Part shown: piece after piece, positions 13,549 through 19,914 of the stretch
Layout: the number at the start of each line of letters is the position of its first letter
How positions within the stretch are numbered: position 1 is the first letter of the stretch
IMG/VR virus record: IMGVR_UViG_3300023239_000003
Span: 1-36,315 of that record
Direction: 5' to 3' (one strand)
Origin: a virus
DNA: 36,315 nucleotides
The notes under the pieces: model-generated
What the model saw: only the letters and a program-made list of their open reading frames with translations
The model's database searches: none
Told to the model about the DNA's origin: nothing
Translations under genes and position numbers: made by a program

Positions 13549-13571
13549 TGTATAAAAAAACAAAGGAACTT

Positions 13572-14504
13572 ATGAAAACTCAAGAAGAATTAATACAAGA
13601 AGCATTTGCTTTTTATAATGGTGGTAAAGGATTAGATCATTGGTCTTATTCTTCTACATCATCACCATTCTCAAAAAATATAATTAACTATTCTTTTCCA
13701 CAAGAGGTGAGAAGAAAATTTGTATTTAGATACAAACCATCATTTGGAAATTTAGTTAATAACACAGTTCAAAAAATGATAGCTGATGTTATCTACACAA
13801 CTAAAACAATAAAACAAACTGCGTTCACAAAAGAAGAAAGAGATTACAAAACAGCATTTGAAAGTGAATTAAAAATTATAAAAGATAAACCACCGGTAGA
13901 CGCAAAGGATGAGTTTGCCAGAGAAGAAATGCAACAGTACGCACACGATTGTATTGGTGTAACTAAAAAGGTTGTGCAAGATATAATTGGTAAAGATCAA
14001 TTAGTTTGTGAGAGGTATGTTGAGCATAAAGAAATGACTATGCTTAAACCTATTATTGGTAGAATTGATTATGAAAGCAAAACTAAATTTATAGAATTAA
14101 AAACTAAGCCACCTAATATTAGAAAAGTTAAAAACAAAGAGGAATGGAAAATGAGTTCGCAACCAATTCCAACTGAGCCTACGTTTGATAACTTAACACA
14201 GACTTCGTTTTACTATATGTGTACTAAGAAAATACCATTCTTAGTTTATGTCAATGACAAAGAACATATTGTGTTTGACCAATCACATGAGTTAATGAAG
14301 AAAGACCATCTGGAACACCTTTACTTTAAAATGTGTGAGAAGATTTTATTCTGGGAAAAGATGATTATGTTTTGCAAGGGTAATATACAAGAACTTGCAA
14401 TGATGTGTGAAGCACCCGATCTAAGTCATCCATTTTATTATAAAGACTTAGCACCAGAACAACTACAATTAATAACTAACCTATGGGGAATGAAACATGA
14501 GTAA
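13572..14504 (+). CDS. PD-(D/E)XK exonuclease (RecB/Cas4-like)
   Basis: ATG 13572 with AAAGGAAC upstream replaces an upstream ATG at 13548 that overlaps the promoter. The 310-residue protein has the RecB-family nuclease motifs: GRID (163-166), ELK (175-177) and Q-x-x-x-Y (Q210, Y214), with an N-terminal helical domain. It lies two genes upstream of an ERF annealase, as in phage exonuclease/annealase pairs, so it probably resects double-strand ends for recombination. Such nucleases may also degrade host DNA. It overlaps the lipoprotein gene by 8 bases. Confidence 0.85.
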   Translation: MKTQEELIQEAFAFYNGGKGLDHWSYSSTSSPFSKNIINYSFPQEVRRKFVFRYKPSFGNLVNNTVQKMIADVIYTTKTIKQTAFTKEERDYKTAFESELKIIKDKPPVDAKDEFAREEMQQYAHDCIGVTKKVVQDIIGKDQLVCERYVEHKEMTMLKPIIGRIDYESKTKFIELKTKPPNIRKVKNKEEWKMSSQPIPTEPTFDNLTQTSFYYMCTKKIPFLVYVNDKEHIVFDQSHELMKKDHLEHLYFKMCEKILFWEKMIMFCKGNIQELAMMCEAPDLSHPFYYKDLAPEQLQLITNLWGMKHE

Positions 14505-14691
14505 AATAATACTATGTTTATCTGTAATATTTTTATTAGTAGGATGTGCAAACAAGCAAGTCCTAGTTGGTAAAAAATGTTTTATAGATAAAGAAAACAA
14601 TACAACTACCATCACTAAATCTTATATTTGGTTTGTCGACAAAGATAAAGTTTGGACCAATCAATTAAAAAAAGAAAACTGTAATAAATAA
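14497..14691 (+). CDS. Small predicted lipoprotein
   Basis: The 64-residue protein has a signal peptide (MSKIILCLSVIFLLVG) ending in a lipobox L-V-G-C with the acylated Cys at position 17. The mature part is about 48 residues, polar and Lys/Asn/Thr-rich with two further Cys. It sits in the early operon between exonuclease and annealase genes rather than in the lysis cluster. An early phage lipoprotein could block superinfection at the envelope, but that is inference. Confidence 0.7.
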   Translation: MSKIILCLSVIFLLVGCANKQVLVGKKCFIDKENNTTTITKSYIWFVDKDKVWTNQLKKENCNK

Positions 14692-14704
14692 CAAAGGGAA
14701 AACT

Positions 14705-15340
14705 ATGAAAAAAAATATATACCAAAAATTGCACTCGGCTTGTATTGAAGCTGGTAGTGTTAAGAAAGCAGAAAAAGTAAAAGGGATGCACTTTAATCCT
14801 TTATTGCATGACGCAGTACAAGAAACTGCAACGCAATCATTATTGAATAATGGATTGTACCCAACTTGTAGCTACCTAACAGAAATAACAGATAAGAATA
14901 TGGTCATGGTTGTATGTACTATGAAAGTACATGACGTTGATGATCCAACACAATTTGTTTTAGTAGATGGTTGCTCGGCAATGGGTGGATTAGATAAGTT
15001 TGGTACGGGTCAAGCTATGTCATACTCAAGAAAGTATGCGTTCTTAAATCTGTTAAATCTTAAAACCGGTATTAAAGATGAGGATGGTTATGAAGCCAAA
15101 CCCTTTAAACAAAATTCTGTAGAGAAATCTGCAGAGCCTACATACATGGATGAATCTGTGAATGTAGATGAAATAAAAGATGAACTTAAAAATGCTCAAT
15201 CTATACAAGGTTTAAATCTTGCTAAGAATAAACATAGAGATAGTGTTCATTTTTTACTTAAAAACAATTTACGAGCCTACAGACAAGTCACCGACATTGC
15301 TGAATCTCGTGAATTACAATTAAATAATGTTCAACAATAG
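14705..15340 (+). CDS. erf: ERF-family single-strand annealing protein
   Basis: The 211-residue protein matches the ERF superfamily: GTGQAMSYSRKYAF (100-113) followed by TGIKDEDG (121-128). An N-terminal helix-strand core precedes these, and a helical C-terminal tail (about 145-211) follows. ERF proteins anneal complementary single strands and drive phage genome circularisation and recombination. Paired with the upstream exonuclease it forms a two-part recombination module. AAAGGGAAAACT precedes the ATG. Confidence 0.9.
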   Translation: MKKNIYQKLHSACIEAGSVKKAEKVKGMHFNPLLHDAVQETATQSLLNNGLYPTCSYLTEITDKNMVMVVCTMKVHDVDDPTQFVLVDGCSAMGGLDKFGTGQAMSYSRKYAFLNLLNLKTGIKDEDGYEAKPFKQNSVEKSAEPTYMDESVNVDEIKDELKNAQSIQGLNLAKNKHRDSVHFLLKNNLRAYRQVTDIAESRELQLNNVQQ

Positions 15341-15364
15341 TTGAAGATAACAAAAGGAAATAAT

Positions 15365-15667
15365 ATGAATGAAGAAGTAATATGGGTAAATTTAGTACCC
15401 AACGAAAACAAAACAGCAGACAATCATCCAGATTGGGTAGCACCTGCAAATCCTAACGCACCAGAGGGAAAGAAATGGACCATTGGTACGAAGATTGGAG
15501 AGACTTGGCACAATCCTGCAGGATGGAACGCAAAGGATGATGCTGGTAATTTAACTGGAGCAATCAAAATTAAATTGACACCCAATAATTATGATGCTTC
15601 ACAAGCTGGAAATAAGGGGTTTCCAAAAGCACCTATTTCTGGTAATAAACCAGAATACAAGTTTTAA
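15365..15667 (+). CDS. Hypothetical early protein downstream of erf
   Basis: ATG 15365 has AAAAGGA upstream; an in-frame TTG at 15341 lacks one. The 100-residue protein is rich in Asn, Pro, Trp and Lys, probably beta-rich, with KLTPNNYDA and a C-terminal FPKAPISGNKPEYKF. It follows erf directly. A single-strand DNA-binding or annealase-partner role would fit the position, but no OB-fold signature is visible, so it stays unassigned. Confidence 0.65.
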   Translation: MNEEVIWVNLVPNENKTADNHPDWVAPANPNAPEGKKWTIGTKIGETWHNPAGWNAKDDAGNLTGAIKIKLTPNNYDASQAGNKGFPKAPISGNKPEYKF

Positions 15668-15691
15668 TTAAAAAGAAAATTTGTATAGTCT

Positions 15692-15740
15692 TAGAGGGGT
15701 TTTTTTCTTTCTTAGTTCCCTTCGTTAGTTTTCCCCTCTA
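15692..15740 (+). terminator. Long-loop hairpin after the recombination genes
   Basis: An 8-bp perfect inverted repeat (TAGAGGGG at 15692-15699, CCCCTCTA at 15733-15740) encloses a 33-base pyrimidine-rich loop that begins with seven T residues. It lies 25 bases past the stop at 15667. The T-run is inside the loop, not after the stem, so this is not a standard terminator. It resembles the hairpin at 172-203 in its G5/C5-type stem. Confidence 0.5.
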
Positions 15741-15756
15741 GGACATAAAAAAAAAT

Positions 15757-15972
15757 ATGACCGATACAATCAAACAGCCAAAGCATTATATCGCTAACGC
15801 AATAGAGCCTATTGATTTTATTATTGCCAACAAATTAAATTTTTGTGAAGGGAATGTTGTGAAGTATATATCTCGTTGGAGATTAAAAAACGGAGTGGAA
15901 GATTTAAAAAAAGCCAAACAATACATAGATTTTTTAATCGAAAAAGAGGTTGCCAAAAAGGATAAATCATGA
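15757..15972 (+). CDS. DUF3310 family protein
   Basis: The 71-residue protein has the DUF3310 hallmarks: KQPKHYI near the start, EPIDFI, then NVVKYISRWRLKNGVEDLKKA (about 28-48) and a Tyr/Leu-rich C-terminal helix. The family is common in phages and sometimes labelled nucleotide kinase, but the activity is unproven and no P-loop is present. The ribosome site is weak. It overlaps the next gene by 4 bases (ATGA type). Confidence 0.88.
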   Translation: MTDTIKQPKHYIANAIEPIDFIIANKLNFCEGNVVKYISRWRLKNGVEDLKKAKQYIDFLIEKEVAKKDKS

Positions 15973-16208
15973 CAAAATACACAAGAATCAAAAACGGAGA
16001 GTGTAGTTTTCAAATTACCGAAGTGTTTGATTCAGCAGAAAAGGCTGCAAATCCTTCCAATGATGGGAGTAATGCAGAAGTAAAAATTGAGAATATTAAA
16101 CTCGATTTTACAACAGTGAAAAAGGAGCATGATGGAAGAGATCAAAGTGCGTCTGCAGAAGCTAAGAGACTTACAGGAAAAGAAACATCAGAAGTTCTTG
16201 GAAAGTAA
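15969..16208 (+). CDS. Small hypothetical protein
   Basis: A 79-residue protein starting in an ATGA overlap with the DUF3310 gene, preceded by AAGGA. Soluble, Lys/Glu/Ser-rich, without recognised motif. Its last 77 bases overlap the following small coiled-coil gene in another frame. Function unknown. Confidence 0.55.
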   Translation: MTKYTRIKNGECSFQITEVFDSAEKAANPSNDGSNAEVKIENIKLDFTTVKKEHDGRDQSASAEAKRLTGKETSEVLGK

Positions 16209-16293
16209 GATCAAAGCTAATAAGTACCATCAAGATAGTATTAGATTGATGAACAAAGTAGTGCAGACACAAGAAGAATTAATGACAGCTTAG
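16132..16293 (+). CDS. Small coiled-coil protein
   Basis: A 53-residue protein, nearly all Lys/Glu/Gln/Leu in heptad-like spacing, so a coiled coil. ATG 16132 follows a perfect AAAGGAG ribosome site. It begins inside the 79-residue gene in another frame. It lies just upstream of the DnaA domain gene and could act with it, though there is no direct evidence. Confidence 0.6.
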   Translation: MEEIKVRLQKLRDLQEKKHQKFLESKIKANKYHQDSIRLMNKVVQTQEELMTA

Positions 16294-16342
16294 TTATTAG
16301 TTTTAATAATTAAAAAAAACAAGAGGAACATGAGGGGATTCT

Positions 16343-16822
16343 ATGACTAAAAATACAAGATTCAATGAGATTAAACTTGCAATGAGAGCCGGTCATTACG
16401 CAAATCTAAATAAAAGAGAAGAGAAAATATACAAGAACGCATTTGTCAATGGTTATAAGTTAGCCAAAAAACATTTAAAACAAAATGAATATGACCTTGT
16501 TAAGATTGTAGGTTATTCTTTTTCATCACCACAAAAAGCAACCATAGATAATATTATTGATTATATTTGTAAGCGATATGAAGTTTCTAAAATAGAATTG
16601 CTTGGCAAGAAAAGAACTTTAGATATTGTAAGATCAAGAAACATTATTCATAATTTATTAAATGAAAAATATAAAATGAATCTAACAAATATTGGTAGGT
16701 ACTTTAAGCAAGATCATACCACAGTATTACATTCAATAAAAATGAAAGCTAACAAGAAAAGATATTGGTCAGAGGAGCAAACTATATGGCAAGAGTTTCA
16801 AGAGTTAAAAGAGGTGTTGTAG
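16343..16822 (+). CDS. Stand-alone DnaA domain IV (DnaA-box-binding) protein
   Basis: The 159-residue protein has an N-terminal helical region with no ATPase (1-60). Residues about 66-138 then match DnaA domain IV: ELLGKKRTLDIVRSRNIIHN (85-104) and NLTNIGRYFKQDHTTVLHSI (113-132), the bacterial DnaA signature. D124-H125-T126 and R99 correspond to E. coli residues that read the DnaA box. Lacking Walker motifs, it cannot form the ATP-DnaA filament alone. It may bind the box at 6894-6902, recruit host DnaA or compete with it at the host origin. GAGGGG precedes the ATG; the coding region overlaps the next gene by 37 bases. Confidence 0.9.
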   Translation: MTKNTRFNEIKLAMRAGHYANLNKREEKIYKNAFVNGYKLAKKHLKQNEYDLVKIVGYSFSSPQKATIDNIIDYICKRYEVSKIELLGKKRTLDIVRSRNIIHNLLNEKYKMNLTNIGRYFKQDHTTVLHSIKMKANKKRYWSEEQTIWQEFQELKEVL

Positions 16823-16941
16823 GAATTAATTGGAATCTAAGATACAGATTAAAGATAGAAGATCAAGAGCATACCATAGATGATCTAAGGTCTTATGTTA
16901 GGCAATTAGAATTTAAAATTAAGAAACTTTTAAAGAATTAA
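16786..16941 (+). CDS. Small basic protein, end of the early operon
   Basis: A 51-residue protein with GAGGAG seven bases before ATG 16786, inside the DnaA-domain gene. The N-terminus is basic (MARVSRVKRG) and the remainder a helix with DDLRSYVRQLEFKIKKLL. Its last 23 bases overlap the convergent late gene that ends at 16919. Function unknown. Confidence 0.6.
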   Translation: MARVSRVKRGVVGINWNLRYRLKIEDQEHTIDDLRSYVRQLEFKIKKLLKN

Positions 16942-17110
16942 TATATTTATCAAAGCAGCTACCATCTTTTCCATCATGACAAAAATGTTTTTTCTCTGCG
17001 TTTACTATCCAGCCACCAGCATCACTTAACATTTCTTTCTTACAAACATTACACCATCCTGCCGCCATTACGGATTTAGTTTTATTCCAAATTTTATTTT
17101 TTGTAGCCAA
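16919..17110 (-). CDS. Small Cys-rich protein, last gene of the late transcript
   Basis: A 63-residue protein with CNVC (about 20-23), a KKHFCHD segment and a further Cys (GSCFDKY), suggesting a zinc-binding knuckle. The longest frame begins with TTG at 17110; ATG at 17068 would still keep all Cys residues. It is the last gene of the leftward late block and overlaps the convergent early gene by 23 bases. No known function. Confidence 0.6.
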   Translation of the reverse strand: MATKNKIWNKTKSVMAAGWCNVCKKEMLSDAGGWIVNAEKKHFCHDGKDGSCFDKYINSLKVS

Positions 17111-17201
17111 GTCCAGTCTTTCTATTTTTATATAGTTTTTGCCATGACCAAGAACTTAACTTGCTAGACCAATGATAAATAAATAATACTATTGTTTTCA
17201 T
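17097..17201 (-). CDS. Putative 34-residue basic membrane-associated peptide
   Basis: Starts in an ATGA overlap with the gene upstream. It has a short hydrophobic start (MKTIVLFIYHW), then a Trp/Ser segment and a strongly basic end (KNRKTGLGYKK). It overlaps the 5' end of the next gene. Coupling supports it; size makes it uncertain. Confidence 0.45.
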
Positions 17202-17362
17202 TTAATGTTTTTACCCTTGTTAATACCTTGTTTTATAATGTATCCTTTAGTACCATTAGCACCAATCTCAACTTCTTTAATAAGGTTTTTAAACAGTATC
17301 ATTTCTTGCATTTTTTTCCAATGCTTTTTAAGGTAGGATTCTATAGCTTTATTATCTCTCAT
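17198..17362 (-). CDS. Small basic protein
   Basis: A 54-residue Lys-rich protein (MRDNKAIESYLKKHWKKMQE at the start) linked to its neighbours by a TAATG overlap upstream and ATGA downstream. The first half is an amphipathic basic helix; the second half has GANGTKGYIIKQG. No family recognised. Confidence 0.6.
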   Translation of the reverse strand: MRDNKAIESYLKKHWKKMQEMILFKNLIKEVEIGANGTKGYIIKQGINKGKNIK

Positions 17363-17574
17363 TAAATTTCTTTTAACTTTTTACACATAAATTTAGTTGC
17401 TACCTTGTTATCATTAACAAAGGTATCTTCTTGTGCAATTACTAATTTCTTAGATATTTCTAATGCAGCTATTGTACATTCTTTCCAAGAATTATATTCC
17501 CCTTGAATTTGTGCTGGTGGTAGACATTGATTGTTTATAAAAGAACATAAACTTATTACTAATATAAATTTCAT
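17362..17574 (-). CDS. Small exported protein
   Basis: The 70-residue protein starts with a short signal-like segment (MKFILVISLCSFI) followed by CLPPAQIQGEYNSWKEC and a helix, with four Cys that could form two disulfides in the periplasm. Small exported proteins of this layout recur in lysis regions of marine phages. Its start overlaps the upstream stop (TAATG type). Possibly a lysis accessory; unproven. Confidence 0.65.
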   Translation of the reverse strand: MKFILVISLCSFINNQCLPPAQIQGEYNSWKECTIAALEISKKLVIAQEDTFVNDNKVATKFMCKKLKEI

Positions 17575-17762
17575 TATTTACCCCTAACAGAATCAATGAA
17601 ATTATAAACTCTTCCAAATTGTTTATCAATAGACATCAAATCAGATTGGATCATGGTTACTGTTAATTGAAGCTCTATTAATGTTATAAGTGTCCAAGTA
17701 GCTAAACCCATAAGGATTGTACCCAATAAACCTATTAACATTGTATTATTTTTTCTAGTCAT
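17574..17762 (-). CDS. Small membrane protein
   Basis: A 62-residue protein with a basic start (MTRKNNT), one strongly hydrophobic helix (about 8-32) and a polar helical tail with possible heptads (VTMIQSDLMSIDKQFGRVYN). A type II membrane anchor with a coiled-coil tail is compatible with a spanin- or holin-accessory role. It overlaps the upstream gene by 8 bases. Confidence 0.6.
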   Translation of the reverse strand: MTRKNNTMLIGLLGTILMGLATWTLITLIELQLTVTMIQSDLMSIDKQFGRVYNFIDSVRGK

Positions 17763-18330
17763 TTGTAGGTATCGGTAATTCTCCTGTTAAATCTTTAGGT
17801 ATCTTTAATTTTTTTTTTGATCCTATAAATTTATCTCCCATTATTTTAACCTCTGGGTTTTCCTCTTTGTAATCATCTTTTAGATCATCCCAAAGGCTAC
17901 CATCCGGACTTTTATTTTCTGGAATTACTATACCAGAACATTTTGCAACAATTAAATTAAAGTTTGGATTGTATTTTAAAGTAGGATTTTTATTAACTTT
18001 ACCACACATTTTCATTAACTCTAATTGTTGTTTTAATTCTATATTTTCTTGCTGTGTTTTTTTAAATTCTTTTGTACAAGCTGAACCTAAATAATGTCTG
18101 TAAGTTAAACTTAATGAATCTCTTCCATTCTCGCTATTATAATTATTAGAAGGACTATAATGTTTATATTTATTATCTCCCTCTTGTGTTTCTATACGAA
18201 CATCAAACGAACCTGTGTTACAAGAATTATATCCATTGTTTAAATATTCGTTTTTAGGATAAGCGGGATCAGCAAAAAAAGTTAGCATTGATAACATTAA
18301 AATAAGTATGGCTGTAAATTTGTAATTCAT
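17755..18330 (-). CDS. Secreted protein with coiled-coil segment
   Basis: ATG 18330 is preferred to 18345 because GGAG then lies 9 bases upstream. The product (191 residues) has a signal peptide (MNYKFTAILILMLSMLTFFA), a Tyr/Asn/Ser-rich domain, a coiled coil (about 85-105, KKTQQENIELKQQLELMK) and an acidic/basic tail. It should act in the periplasm or outer envelope, perhaps with the spanin-like membrane protein encoded next. No family recognised. Confidence 0.6.
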   Translation of the reverse strand: MNYKFTAILILMLSMLTFFADPAYPKNEYLNNGYNSCNTGSFDVRIETQEGDNKYKHYSPSNNYNSENGRDSLSLTYRHYLGSACTKEFKKTQQENIELKQQLELMKMCGKVNKNPTLKYNPNFNLIVAKCSGIVIPENKSPDGSLWDDLKDDYKEENPEVKIMGDKFIGSKKKLKIPKDLTGELPIPTND

Positions 18331-18348
18331 ACTGAGACACTCCATACA

Positions 18349-18672
18349 TTACCTATTTAAATCTTTAATATCGTAACTGTGTTCTCTAACTTGATCGGCT
18401 AAAGTTCTATATAAATTCTCTGCCATTTGCCATGTAGCTTCAGCAGAAGATAATCTTATTTTTAAATCTGCTGTTTTATCTTGTTCTATTTTTAAATCTC
18501 TTTTAAGATCATTTACTTCAACAGCTAATATTTTTGTTATTGCTGTTTTATTACCATTAATTGTTTGAGTTAAGTTAAGTACATACTTAACAGAGGTAAA
18601 ACCCCCAACTAATATGGAAGCTACTACTGGTACAAATATAAAATTCTTTTTAAATAAATCTGCTATGTTCAT
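18349..18672 (-). CDS. Membrane-anchored coiled-coil protein (spanin-like layout)
   Basis: The 107-residue protein has a short cytoplasmic head, one transmembrane helix (about 10-33, FIFVPVVASILVGGFTSVKY) and a long charged coiled coil to the end (about 45-107). That is the layout of inner-membrane spanins, though many phage membrane proteins look alike. It lies in the lysis block but several genes from the holin. No lipoprotein partner overlaps it, so the spanin label is tentative. Confidence 0.55.
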   Translation of the reverse strand: MNIADLFKKNFIFVPVVASILVGGFTSVKYVLNLTQTINGNKTAITKILAVEVNDLKRDLKIEQDKTADLKIRLSSAEATWQMAENLYRTLADQVREHSYDIKDLNR

Positions 18673-18688
18673 GTAACACCTTTAAATG

Positions 18689-18790
18689 TTATTGAATAAT
18701 AGTGATAATTAATATAACACCTACAACAATTACCATTTCTTTATGGTCTGTCCAGTAGTGCATAGCTTTTTCTTTAATTTTATTTAACAT
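18689..18790 (-). CDS. 33-residue single-pass membrane peptide
   Basis: A basic, aromatic head (MLNKIKEKAMHYWTDHKEM) is followed by a hydrophobic helix (VIVVGVILIITII) to the end. GGAGATAG precedes the ATG. Very short membrane peptides of this kind are common in marine podovirus lysis clusters. A holin-modulating role is plausible but unshown. Confidence 0.6.
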   Translation of the reverse strand: MLNKIKEKAMHYWTDHKEMVIVVGVILIITIIQ

Positions 18791-18823
18791 ATCTATCTCC
18801 TATATGCCTTTTAATACAGTATC

Positions 18824-18973
18824 TTACTTACCCTGTCCACGATTTTTTGATTTACCTTTATGAAGTTTCTTAGACTTATTCATAGAAGATAATTTAGGTC
18901 TCCTACCTATACTTGTTTTTTTTGGTATTCTTTCGTGTGGTTGATCTGCTGTGTTGAACTTTACTCTTGCCAT
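18824..18973 (-). CDS. Small very basic protein
   Basis: A 49-residue protein rich in Lys and Arg (MARVKFNTADQPHERIPKKT, then GRRPK and a Lys/Gly tail ending NRGQGK), with AGGAAA before the ATG. Similar tiny basic proteins are frequent in marine podovirus genomes, with unknown function; nucleic-acid binding is likely from charge. The ORF at 18903-19052 overlaps it by 71 bases in another frame. Confidence 0.65.
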   Translation of the reverse strand: MARVKFNTADQPHERIPKKTSIGRRPKLSSMNKSKKLHKGKSKNRGQGK

Positions 18974-19052
18974 TTTTTCCTGTTTGTTGTGATAATAAAC
19001 TTGTTTTCTTACTGTATTGACTAACAGATGCTGTCATTATACCTTTACTCAT
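18903..19052 (-). CDS. Putative small basic protein overlapping its neighbour
   Basis: A 49-residue ORF starting in a TAATG overlap with the holin stop (MSKGIMTASVSQYSKKTS...). Its second half is encoded by DNA that also encodes the basic protein at 18824-18973 in another frame. The coupled start favours translation, but the biased composition of the second half could be a by-product of the other gene. Confidence 0.45.
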   Translation of the reverse strand: MSKGIMTASVSQYSKKTSLLSQQTGKNGKSKVQHSRSTTRKNTKKNKYR

Positions 19053-19429
19053 TATTTCTTTCTCATAATATCAGCACCCTTTAATCCATAAATTGCCGAT
19101 ACGACACCAATAAAAATTGCTTGATACCAATAAGGAAGCTGTTTAAAATACTCAAAAAATAAATTTAGTTTAATACGAATCTCTGGATCGTCAGAAAACA
19201 CAGACCAAACCAATAACAACATAGGCATAGATACGAGAATGAGTACAAATTCATCTTTCCAACCATTGTCATTACTTTCAATAACTTTCGCTTTATATTC
19301 CAATTCACCATTTGCCATTTTTTCTGCATGACTTGCTTGTGCTGAAGCAATGTTCATACGAGTTTCTTGTTTCTTTTTGTATATGTGACTACCAGCGTTC
19401 ATAGCTAATTTTATTGCACTAATCCACAT
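19052..19429 (-). CDS. Holin (GTA-type three-TM family)
   Basis: The 125-residue protein has an amphipathic N-terminal segment with basic stretch KKKQETRMN, a hydrophobic helix around 60-78 (FVLILVSMPMLLLVWSVF), a second at about 96-115 (LPYWYQAIFIGVVSAIYGLKG), and a basic tail. This pattern resembles the three-segment holin family first named from gene transfer agents. It should form pores that let the peptidase encoded just upstream reach the wall. Start overlaps the peptidase stop by one base. Confidence 0.75.
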   Translation of the reverse strand: MWISAIKLAMNAGSHIYKKKQETRMNIASAQASHAEKMANGELEYKAKVIESNDNGWKDEFVLILVSMPMLLLVWSVFSDDPEIRIKLNLFFEYFKQLPYWYQAIFIGVVSAIYGLKGADIMRKK

Positions 19430-19914
19430 TATTCTTTTACCTCACCATTTTTCCATTTCATTTCCGGTAAACCATTATCAAATTTTTTACCATCATAAGT
19501 TAGAACTTGTTTTCTATTGTTACCTTTTTCATTATAACTTATATGAACCCAACCACCAGCATTATCATCTGGATTATAAAATTCTAATATAAGCTGGTCA
19601 AAATCTACATTGTTTTGTAACCAATAAGCTATTTTAATATTAGGTACACCAGCAATTTCAAAGTCTACTGCTTGACCTTTTGCGTGTTGTGAGGTTTTTT
19701 TTGAACCTATTGCTTCACATAATTCTTCTGAACGATAGCCAGATGTAATAGTTATAGGTTTATCAAACTTAGCTCTAACTGGCTCAAGTATTTCATAACA
19801 AAGATTCTCTAAATTTTTTATATCTCCTGCTCCTGCATCATTATTAATACCCTTACGAGTAGCTGTCATTGACTTGGTAAATTCTTCTAATTTAAAATGT
19901 TTACTTAGATTCAC
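19429..19914 (-). CDS. M15-family peptidase endolysin
   Basis: The 161-residue protein is a compact zinc D-Ala-D-Ala carboxypeptidase-type (peptidase M15) domain. The motif SGYRS (58-62) precedes SQHAKGQAVD (75-84), in which H77 and D84 bind zinc, and H124 in GGWVHISY supplies the third ligand; E111 is a plausible catalytic base. It should cleave peptide bonds in peptidoglycan. No signal peptide, so release depends on the holin encoded next. Overlaps the upstream exported-protein gene by 14 bases. Confidence 0.9.
   Translation of the reverse strand: MNLSKHFKLEEFTKSMTATRKGINNDAGAGDIKNLENLCYEILEPVRAKFDKPITITSGYRSEELCEAIGSKKTSQHAKGQAVDFEIAGVPNIKIAYWLQNNVDFDQLILEFYNPDDNAGGWVHISYNEKGNNRKQVLTYDGKKFDNGLPEMKWKNGEVKE

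Noticed and set aside
18349-18672. Definite inner-membrane spanin with overlapping lipoprotein partner
   Set aside because: The layout fits, but no overlapping lipobox protein exists; kept only as spanin-like.
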